Both the position numbers and the translations under genes were made by a program. 11,445 bases of DNA from the NCBI GenBank assembly GCA_905199285.1, contig CAJKFZ010000077.1, positions 1 through 11,445 on the forward strand, given 5' to 3'. The notes below the pieces were generated by a model that was not told the DNA's origin, did no database searches, and saw nothing but the letters and a program-made list of their open reading frames with translations. Below are positions 1 to 5,479 of this stretch, piece after piece. Source of the DNA: an uncultured Ruminococcus sp. (GTDB lineage: Bacteria > Bacillota > Clostridia > Oscillospirales > Ruminococcaceae). Position 1 is the first letter of the stretch, and every line of letters starts with the position of its first letter.

Positions 1-5
1 ATTTT

Positions 6-185
6 ATGGACAAATTTGAAATGCCCGTTGGATTAGGAATGGCTCTTGCACAAAATCCAGAGGCTATGCAGAAATTTTCGTCGCTTACCGACAAGCAGAA
101 GTGGGAAGTTGTAAGCGGAACTCATGCTGTTGAATCAAGAAAAGAAATGCAGCAGTATGTTCAAAATATTATTACAGCTTATTGA
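6..185 (+). CDS. Small conserved-looking protein of unknown function, possibly 5'-truncated
   Basis: The frame reads 59 residues from an ATG at position 6 to a TGA at 183-185. It begins MDKFEMPVGLGMALAQNPEA and continues with a hydrophilic region that looks helical (KFSSLTDKQKWEVVSGTHAV, then a short tail ending in NIITAY). I see no signal peptide, membrane segment, catalytic motif or Cys pair. The frame is open to the left edge of the window and any ribosome binding site would lie outside it. It could therefore be a complete small protein starting at 6, or the C-terminal end of a longer one. The composition resembles small uncharacterised proteins of Clostridia with a 'GLGMALAQNPEAM..F' start, but that is recollection, not a search result. 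No function is proposed. Confidence 0.6.
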   Translation: MDKFEMPVGLGMALAQNPEAMQKFSSLTDKQKWEVVSGTHAVESRKEMQQYVQNIITAY

Positions 186-296
186 GAAAAAAGATTTTGC
201 TTAAAATATTCATTTCTTTTGCATTTTTATGAGGACTCCTTCGCTTATTGCATGGTATATTCTTTATATCAGAACAATATGCAAAGGAGTTTTATC
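186..296. other. Intergenic spacer before the FemX-like gene
   Basis: This AT-rich spacer of 111 nt holds no GC-rich hairpin followed by a T-run, so no terminator for the upstream small gene is evident. A TATATT hexamer (256-261) could be a -10, but there is no good -35 at 16-18 nt upstream, so no promoter is claimed. The only clear signal is AAAGGAG at 283-289, seven bases before the ATG at 297, which sets the start of the following gene. Confidence 0.5.
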
Positions 297-1355
297 ATGA
301 ATGAAATAATAAATTTACAAGATGAAAATAAAGTAAAAGAGTATGAAAACTTCGTGAGATCACACAAAAACGGGTTCTTTACACAGTCTGTAAAATGGGC
401 GCATCTTAAAGCAAACTGGAACTGTGAAATTGTTGCAGTAAGAGATGAAAACGGCGAAATAAAGGGAACGGCTCTTATTCTTATAAAAAAGATCCCTCTT
501 ATAAGAAGGTCTTTGTTTTATTGTCCTCATGGACCGATCTGCGATTATGATGATGAGAAAACGTTCAGAGAGCTGATCGATGCTATTGATAAACTTGCAA
601 AAGAACGTCATGCGTATCAGCTTAAAATTGACCCATGTATTTCCGAAAAAAATTCGGAATATATACAGTTTATTAAATCTTTTGGCTTTGACCACAAGGA
701 AAATGCTTCCGAACTTTCAACAATACAGGTTCGGGATAATTATATGCTTTATTTCTACGGAAGAAGCAAAGAGGAGCTTTTTGCTTCGTTTCACAAAAAA
801 TGGAGATACAATATAAGAGTTGCCGAACGTCACGGCGTAAAATGTTCCGTTTGCGGAAAAGAAGCGATCGATGATTTCTATACTCTTATGACTGAAACAG
901 GCGCAAGAGACGATTTTCTCATCAGAGGCAAAAGTTATTTTGCAGATATGCTCGATAAGCTTGGTGATGATTGCAGTCTTTATATGTGCTACTGTCAGGG
1001 AGTGCCGTTATCCGGAGCAATTTGCGTCAGATATGCTGGAAAATCGCATTACGTTTACGGTGCTTCATCTTCACATATGAGAAACGTTATGCCGAATTAT
1101 CTCATGCAGTGGACTATGATAAGCGACGCTGTTGACAATGGATGTTTTGTTCACGATTTTCAGGGAATTCCTTTCTATAAGGACGAAAATCATCCCAACT
1201 ACGGCGTGTACCGTTTCAAAAAAGGATTCAACGGCGAGGTTGTTACATATGCCGGAGAATTTGACCGTTCGTATAATCGTATCCTGTCCGCTGTGTCAAA
1301 TTTTGTAATAAGAATAATAAAGCGCCTAAGACAACATAATACCAAAAATATCTGA
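297..1355 (+). CDS. FemAB/FemX-type peptidoglycan bridge-forming aminoacyltransferase
   Basis: The protein has 352 residues and no signal peptide. Members of this family act at the cytoplasmic face of the membrane, moving an amino acid from an aminoacyl-tRNA onto lipid II or its precursor to start or extend the peptide cross-bridge. Family hallmarks visible here are FFTQSVKWAHLK near residue 27, the basic segment FHKKWRYNIRVAERHGV (about 165-181), HYVYGASS (about 251-258), and the C-terminal GVYRFKKGFNGE (about 303-314), which matches the conserved Y-x-F-K-x-G-F-x-G signature. The length and the lack of the long helical arm of FemA/FemB fit the single-residue FemX type. The start at 297 is chosen because AAAGGAG lies 7 nt upstream; the frame stays open to an ATG at 219, but that one has no ribosome binding site. 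The amino acid donor cannot be read from sequence. The neighbouring alanyl-tRNA synthetase makes Ala-tRNA a fair guess only. Confidence 0.87.
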   Translation: MNEIINLQDENKVKEYENFVRSHKNGFFTQSVKWAHLKANWNCEIVAVRDENGEIKGTALILIKKIPLIRRSLFYCPHGPICDYDDEKTFRELIDAIDKLAKERHAYQLKIDPCISEKNSEYIQFIKSFGFDHKENASELSTIQVRDNYMLYFYGRSKEELFASFHKKWRYNIRVAERHGVKCSVCGKEAIDDFYTLMTETGARDDFLIRGKSYFADMLDKLGDDCSLYMCYCQGVPLSGAICVRYAGKSHYVYGASSSHMRNVMPNYLMQWTMISDAVDNGCFVHDFQGIPFYKDENHPNYGVYRFKKGFNGEVVTYAGEFDRSYNRILSAVSNFVIRIIKRLRQHNTKNI

Positions 1356-1445
1356 AATTATTTGTATTACATAAGCATTTGGTTTTTCTGTATTTTAAGG
1401 ATGAAATTTCTCGCTTTATCTTTTGTGAAAGGTATATTTATGCTA

Positions 1446-1567
1446 TAGGGCATTCGCCCTAATTATTCAAAATGCCCATTATGGGTATTTTGAATAATTA
1501 ATAACGGGTTTCCAAAGGGTGGATTCACCCTTTGGCAGAGGGTTTAAGGGAGACAGCGTCTCCCTTA
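1446..1567. repeat. Four-hairpin intergenic element, probable dispersed (MITE/REP-like) repeat
   Basis: Four inverted repeats sit almost end to end. Hairpin A (1446-1461) has TAGGGC and GCCCTA arms with loop ATTC. Hairpin B (1460-1500) pairs 1460-1478 with 1482-1500 over 19 positions, with one G.U and no mismatch. Hairpin C (1512-1535) has CCAAAGGGTG and CACCCTTTGG arms with loop GATT. Hairpin D (1545-1567) has TAAGGGAGAC and GTCTCCCTTA arms with loop AGC. A and C share an ATTC next to a GGG/CCC stem. GGGTTT occurs directly repeated at 1506-1511 and 1540-1545. The outer edges, TATAGGG near 1443-1450 and CCCTTATA near 1562-1569, are imperfect inverted copies, as in a miniature transposable element. 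None of the hairpins is followed by a T-run, so a simple intrinsic terminator is unlikely. That it is repeated elsewhere in the genome is inference. Confidence 0.7.
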
Positions 1568-1619
1568 TAATTATAGTCAAAAGTAAATACTGCTGTTATA
1601 GAAAAAATTGTGAAAACCA

Positions 1620-1647
1620 TTGACATTTTCAAAAAAAATGCTATAAT
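1620..1647 (+). promoter_or_regulatory. SigA-type promoter for alaS and the downstream operon
   Basis: A perfect -35 TTGACA (1620-1625) and a perfect -10 TATAAT (1642-1647) are separated by 16 bp. Transcription would begin near 1653-1655, directly before the T-box leader. This is the only strong promoter I can see in the window. Confidence 0.85.
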
Positions 1648-1653
1648 ATATTT

Positions 1654-1863
1654 GTATGGCAATGATGGGATTGACTGTTTACAGAGTGTTTGCAGAGAGA
1701 AAGCGGATGGTGTGAGCTTTTACATGAAAAACAGGTGCTGCCCCTGAGCTTCCGTGGGAAACTTCGGCGTATTTCTGCGTTAAGGATAACGAGAAAAGAA
1801 CGTGTTTCTTTTGAATTTGGGTGGTACCACGAGAGCCTTCGTCCCATGCGGCGGGGCTTTTTT
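1654..1863 (+). promoter_or_regulatory. T-box riboswitch, alanine specifier (GCU), upstream of alaS
   Basis: The leader senses uncharged tRNA-Ala and lets transcription continue into alaS when charging is low. Stem I shows the AGAGAG bulge (1694-1699) and a distal arm AAGC/GCTT (1701-1704 with 1716-1719) enclosing GGATGGTGTGA, a standard distal-loop sequence. The specifier-loop-side helix is CTGTTT (1675-1680) with AAACAG (1729-1734), and the lower helix is GGG (1667-1669) with CCC (1741-1743). Between them the 3' strand reads GT-GCT-G, placing the specifier GCT (Ala) at 1737-1739 followed by the usual purine. Stem III is AAAAGAA/TTCTTTT (1794-1800 with 1806-1812). The T-box TGGGTGGTACCACG lies at 1818-1831. 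In the antiterminator, GGG (1819-1821) pairs with CCC (1843-1845) and ACG (1829-1831) with CGT (1840-1842) around the bulge TGGTACC. The variable base T1825 would pair with the A discriminator base of tRNA-Ala. The 5' end is inferred from the promoter. Confidence 0.95.
1834..1863 (+). terminator. Regulatory intrinsic terminator of the T-box leader
   Basis: AGCCT (1834-1838) pairs with GGGCT (1854-1858) and CGTC (1840-1843) with GGCG (1850-1853), with T1839 bulged and loop CCATGC. The stem runs straight into six T (1858-1863). Its 5' arm contains the bases that the antiterminator needs (1840-1845), so the two structures are mutually exclusive as expected for a T-box. Confidence 0.88.
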
Positions 1864-1915
1864 GCGTTTTTATGCCCAATACATCTATGATTTTTATTAA
1901 AGGAGATAAATTTTT

Positions 1916-4546
1916 ATGCAATGGACCGGACTTAACGAGCTTCGTGAAAAATATCTTTCTTTCTTTGAAAGCAAGGGTCATACAAGAATGGCAAGCGCAT
2001 CGCTTGTTCCACAGGGGGATAAAAGCCTTCTTCTGATAAATTCGGGAATGGCTCCTTTGAAGAAATATTTCCTCGGACAGGCTGTTCCTCCTAATAAAAG
2101 AGTTACAACCTGCCAGAAATGTATCAGAACTCCCGATATTGAAAGCGTTGGAAAAACGGCTCGCCACGGTACATATTTTGAAATGCTCGGCAACTTCTCT
2201 TTCGGCGATTATTTCAAAACAGAAGCTATCGAGTGGGCATGGGAATTTCTCACAAAAACTCTTGAAATTCCTGCTGAAAGACTTTGGATAACTATTTTTG
2301 AAAGCGATGACGAGGCTGAGCAGATCTGGGAGAAGCATATCGGAATCCCTCATGAAAGAATTATAAGACTTGGCAAAAAGGATAATTTCTGGGAGCATGG
2401 TTCAGGTCCCTGCGGTCCTTGCTCGGAGATCCATTTCGACAGAGGAGAAGCTTACGGTCCGTTTGAAAGCTTTGAACAGGCAAGCGACTGCGACCGTGTT
2501 ATCGAGATCTGGAATCTCGTTTTCAGCCAGTTCGACAGCGACGGAAACGGCAACTATGCTGAAATGAAAAACAAGAATATCGATACCGGAATGGGACTTG
2601 AAAGACTTGCCTGCGCAATGCAGGGAGTTGATAATATTTTCGAGGTAGATACCGTTCAGAATATTATGAAGCATATCTCGAGAATTGCCGGGGTTGACTA
2701 TAAAACCAACGCTAAAACCGACGTTTCGCTCCGTGTTATCACAGACCATATCAGAAGTACAACTTTCATGGTAGGCGACGGAATAATGCCTTCAAACGAG
2801 GGCAGAGGATACGTTCTTAGACGTCTTCTCAGAAGAGCTGCACGTCACGGCAGACTCTTAGGTATCACAAAGCCGTTCCTCTGCGATGTATGCGATACTG
2901 TGATCAACGAAAATGCCGGAGCTTATCCGGAGCTTGCTGAAAAAAGAGAATATATCAAGAAGATTATCGGCGTTGAGGAAGAAGCTTTCGCTAAAACTAT
3001 TGACAAGGGAACAGAACTTCTTAACCAGTTCACAGAGAAGCTTGCTTCGGAAAATAAGACTGTTCTTTCAGGTGACGACGCATTCAAGCTTGCCGATACA
3101 TACGGATTTCCGATAGATCTTACTATTGAAATTTGCGAAGAAAAGGGACTTACTGTCGATACCGAACGCTTTAAGGAACTTTCTCTTGAACAGCGTAATA
3201 AGGCTAAAGCAGATCATCTTGCAAAGGCTGGTTCTTCATGGGCTGACAACAGCATAAAGGTTGAAGCTCCCACAACTGTCTTCAAGGGTTACACTGATTT
3301 TGAAACAGCCGGAGCAGAGATTCTTGCTATTTACAAAAATGGCGAGGAAATTGAAACTGCCGTTGAGGGTGAAAACGTTGTGATCGTTCTTGACGCTACA
3401 CCTTTTTATGCTGAAAGCGGCGGACAGGTCGGCGATACAGGCGTTATTCTTATGGGAGAAAATATCGTTTCCGTTGTTGATACTGTTAAATCAGAGGGAC
3501 ATTTCCTCCATATTGCCGAAATCGAGCAGGGCAGTATTTCTAAGGGAGACAAGGTTCTTGCTAAGATCGACAAGGAGCGCAGACTTGCTGTAATGCGCAA
3601 TCATACAACTGCGCATCTTCTTCAGTACGCTCTTCGTCAGGTTCTCGGCGAACACGTTCATCAGGCTGGTCAGCTTGTAAACGAGAAAGCCTGCCGTTTC
3701 GACTTCAATCACTTCAGCGCAATGACCGACAGCGAGATTGCCGAAGTTGAAGCGCTTGTAAATGCCGAGATAATGAGCGCTGTTGACGTTACAATGCAGG
3801 AAATGCCTATCGAAGAGGCTAAAAAGCTCGGAGCTATGGCTTTATTCGGCGAGAAATACGGCCATACCGTAAGAGTTGTAACGGCAGACAAGTCGGTTGA
3901 ATTCTGTGGCGGTACTCATATTTCAAATACATCCCAGATCGGATTGTTCAAAATCATTTCCGAAAGCTCGGTAGCTGCCGGAGTAAGAAGAATCGAAGCT
4001 GTAACAGGTCTTGGCGTTCTTGCTCTTCTCAACGATTACAAGAATACGATCGCAAGATCCGCAAAGGCTCTTAAACTTGCAAATGTAAACGAACTTCCCG
4101 AAAAATGCGCTTCTATGGCTGCTGAATCAAAGGAAAAAGACAGAAAGCTTGAAAGTCTTAATCAGCAGATAGCTAATGAAAAAATCGCTGCAATTTCTGA
4201 CGGAGCAGAGGAAATAAACGGAGTTAAAGTTGTTTCAGCTATGCTTACGGGAGTTGCTCCGGATGCTCTCAGAAAGCTTGGCGACAGCGTTAAGAGCAAG
4301 TCGGAAGATATTATAGCTCTCTTTGCAGGAGTTGACGGTGAGAAGGGTACATTCTACTGCGTATGTACTGCCGGAGCGGTAAAGAAGGGCGCAAATGCAG
4401 GAAAAATCGTTCAGAGAGTATCCGCAATAACAGGCGGAAAGGGCGGCGGACGTCCTGACGGTGCTATGGCTGGCGTTGGAAAAACTTATATGGTTGATGA
4501 AGCGCTCATGGCGTTCAAGTCTATCGTGACCGAATTTATAAGCTGA
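1916..4546 (+). CDS. alaS: Alanyl-tRNA synthetase
   Basis: The protein of 876 residues charges tRNA-Ala with alanine in the cytoplasm and hydrolyses mischarged Ser/Gly-tRNA-Ala. It is full length for bacterial AlaRS. The class II catalytic domain fills roughly residues 1-240, including RTPDIESVGKTARHGTYFEM (about 71-90), the CGPCSEIHFD stretch (about 166-175) and GMGLERL (225-231). The tRNA-recognition region follows, with NEGRGYVLRRLLRRA (about 294-308). The editing domain has HTTAH at 563-567 and CGGTH at 664-668, giving the four metal-binding residues of the HxxxH...CxxxH site. The C-Ala domain ends with the glycine-rich GGKGGGRPDGAMAG (840-853). AAGGAG about 10 nt before the ATG supports the start. 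Expression is controlled by the upstream alanine T-box. All key residues appear intact. Confidence 0.98.
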   Translation: MQWTGLNELREKYLSFFESKGHTRMASASLVPQGDKSLLLINSGMAPLKKYFLGQAVPPNKRVTTCQKCIRTPDIESVGKTARHGTYFEMLGNFSFGDYFKTEAIEWAWEFLTKTLEIPAERLWITIFESDDEAEQIWEKHIGIPHERIIRLGKKDNFWEHGSGPCGPCSEIHFDRGEAYGPFESFEQASDCDRVIEIWNLVFSQFDSDGNGNYAEMKNKNIDTGMGLERLACAMQGVDNIFEVDTVQNIMKHISRIAGVDYKTNAKTDVSLRVITDHIRSTTFMVGDGIMPSNEGRGYVLRRLLRRAARHGRLLGITKPFLCDVCDTVINENAGAYPELAEKREYIKKIIGVEEEAFAKTIDKGTELLNQFTEKLASENKTVLSGDDAFKLADTYGFPIDLTIEICEEKGLTVDTERFKELSLEQRNKAKADHLAKAGSSWADNSIKVEAPTTVFKGYTDFETAGAEILAIYKNGEEIETAVEGENVVIVLDATPFYAESGGQVGDTGVILMGENIVSVVDTVKSEGHFLHIAEIEQGSISKGDKVLAKIDKERRLAVMRNHTTAHLLQYALRQVLGEHVHQAGQLVNEKACRFDFNHFSAMTDSEIAEVEALVNAEIMSAVDVTMQEMPIEEAKKLGAMALFGEKYGHTVRVVTADKSVEFCGGTHISNTSQIGLFKIISESSVAAGVRRIEAVTGLGVLALLNDYKNTIARSAKALKLANVNELPEKCASMAAESKEKDRKLESLNQQIANEKIAAISDGAEEINGVKVVSAMLTGVAPDALRKLGDSVKSKSEDIIALFAGVDGEKGTFYCVCTAGAVKKGANAGKIVQRVSAITGGKGGGRPDGAMAGVGKTYMVDEALMAFKSIVTEFIS

Positions 4547-4561
4547 AAAAGGAGAATTGCT

Positions 4562-4915
4562 ATGGATTGTTTATTTTGTAAAATTGTAAACGGTGAAATT
4601 CCGAGCGCAAAGGTTTATGAGGACGAATACGTTTACTGCTTCAAGGATATCGCTCCCATTGCCCCGGTTCATTACCTCATTATTCCGAAAGAGCATATAA
4701 GCGGCGCAGACATGATAAACGAAGAGAATTCCGGACTTGTTGCCAAGGTTTTTGAGGCGGCTGCTAAAATTGCCAAAAACGAGGGCATTGAAAGTTTCAG
4801 AATCATAAATAACTGCGGCGACGATGCCGGACAGACTGTAAAGCATCTCCATTTCCACTTCCTCGCAGGAGTTAAAATGGGATGGGGACCGGAATCTCTC
4901 GGCAAAACTGAATGA
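4562..4915 (+). CDS. HIT family protein (HINT-like purine nucleoside phosphoramidase/hydrolase)
   Basis: The 117-residue protein covers one complete HIT domain. The family uses a histidine nucleophile to cleave nucleoside phosphoramidates or related nucleotidyl conjugates, including aminoacyl-adenylates. The signature reads QTVKHLHFHFLAG, with the His triad at H95, H97 and H99, the central one being the expected nucleophile. The N-terminus CLFCKIVNGEIP carries the C3-x-x-C6 pair found in many bacterial members, where it can help bind zinc. FKDIAPIAPVHYLIIPKEHI (residues 28-47) is a typical HINT core. It starts 15 nt after alaS with AAGGAG upstream, so it is cotranscribed. AlaRS releases little free Ala-AMP, but HINT enzymes can hydrolyse aminoacyl-adenylates, so the pairing may be meaningful; this is inference. 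The exact substrate cannot be read from sequence. Confidence 0.92.
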   Translation: MDCLFCKIVNGEIPSAKVYEDEYVYCFKDIAPIAPVHYLIIPKEHISGADMINEENSGLVAKVFEAAAKIAKNEGIESFRIINNCGDDAGQTVKHLHFHFLAGVKMGWGPESLGKTE

Positions 4916-4917
4916 TC

Positions 4918-4923
4918 GGGAGG
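4918..4923 (+). promoter_or_regulatory. Ribosome binding site deciding a TTG start
   Basis: GGGAGG lies 7 nt upstream of TTG at 4931, the normal spacing. The first in-frame ATG (4949) would be 25 nt away and has no purine-rich site of its own, so the TTG is preferred. Confidence 0.75.
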
Positions 4924-4930
4924 AATAAGC

Positions 4931-5470
4931 TTGGCAGGAACATATAAAATGACAATTGCTGGTCTTGAAAGAGAACTTGTGCTTTGTCCATTGAATGATA
5001 AAATAGACATCGCCGCATTTATAATGTTCTCCGATGTTGAACTGACGGTTGCTTCGGCTTCGGAGCTTCTTAAGAAATGTCCGGATTTCGATGTTATTCT
5101 TACAGCGGAATCAAAGGGAATTCCTCTTGCTTACGAAATGGCAAGACAGTGCGGAAAACCTTATGTTGTCGCAAGAAAATCCGTTAAGCTTTACATGACC
5201 GCTCCTGTTGCGGTCACTGTAAAGTCGATAACGACTGCAGCAGAGCAGACGCTTTATCTTTCTCAGGAAAAGGCAGCTATGCTTAAAGGCAAAAAAGTGC
5301 TCCTCGTTGATGACGTTATCAGCACAGGCGAATCCATTGCCGCTCTTGAAAAACTTACATCGGCGGCAGAGGGTGAAATTGCCGGAAAAGCAGCCGTTCT
5401 CGCAGAAGATATAGCTGCGGACAGAGATGATATAATTTTTCTGGAAAAGCTTCCGCTTTTCTTCAAGTGA
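4931..5470 (+). CDS. Type I phosphoribosyltransferase, adenine/xanthine PRTase-like
   Basis: The protein has 179 residues from a TTG start. The PRPP-binding signature KKVLLVDDVISTGES (about 121-135) is a clear match to purine phosphoribosyltransferases, with the two adjacent acidic residues D127 and D128. DVILTAESKGIPLAYEMARQ (about 54-73) matches the region that APRT writes as 'E-x-R-G-F', and PYVVARKS (about 77-84) corresponds to the conserved R-K. The family transfers a nucleobase to PRPP to make a nucleotide for purine salvage; the base used here (adenine, xanthine or hypoxanthine/guanine) is not certain, so no symbol is given. The gene follows the HIT gene by 15 nt, and both deal with purine nucleotides. 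It could instead be an APRT-fold regulator, but the intact PRPP loop argues for an enzyme. Confidence 0.85.
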   Translation: MAGTYKMTIAGLERELVLCPLNDKIDIAAFIMFSDVELTVASASELLKKCPDFDVILTAESKGIPLAYEMARQCGKPYVVARKSVKLYMTAPVAVTVKSITTAAEQTLYLSQEKAAMLKGKKVLLVDDVISTGESIAALEKLTSAAEGEIAGKAAVLAEDIAADRDDIIFLEKLPLFFK

Positions 5471-5479
5471 TATATATTT

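Larger units (their letters stand above)
1356..1915. other. Gene-free region: hairpin array plus alaS leader
   Basis: This 560-nt stretch separates the FemX-like gene from alaS and contains no credible gene. Positions 1356-1445 are AT-rich and show nothing I can name; a 15-codon frame starting at 1401 has its AAGG directly against the ATG and is not believable. Positions 1446-1567 hold four successive hairpins. Positions 1568-1619 are AT-rich spacer. The alaS promoter, T-box leader and terminator occupy 1620-1863, and the alaS ribosome binding site (AAGGAG, around 1900-1905) precedes the ATG at 1916. Confidence 0.8.

Noticed and set aside
219..296. 26-residue N-terminal extension of the FemX-like protein from an ATG at 219
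   Set aside because: No ribosome binding site precedes 219, the extension does not look like the family's start, and a strong AAAGGAG is correctly spaced before the ATG at 297.
1446..1567. CRISPR array or tandem repeat
   Set aside because: The four hairpins differ in sequence and length, and there are no regularly spaced direct repeats with unique spacers.
1545..1575. Hairpin D as an intrinsic terminator for the FemX-like gene
   Set aside because: The stem is strong but is followed by ATAATTATA rather than a T-run on either strand's 3' side, so ordinary intrinsic termination is not supported.
1690..2036. Two plus-strand frames (1690-1890 and 1821-2036) inside the leader
   Set aside because: They run through T-box stems and the terminator, and their residues are explained by the riboswitch sequence; no ribosome binding sites.
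1679..2398. Long minus-strand frame across the T-box leader and alaS start (239 codons)
   Set aside because: It lies opposite the T-box leader and the conserved alaS catalytic domain, has no family features, and no promoter or ribosome binding site. It is a shadow frame.
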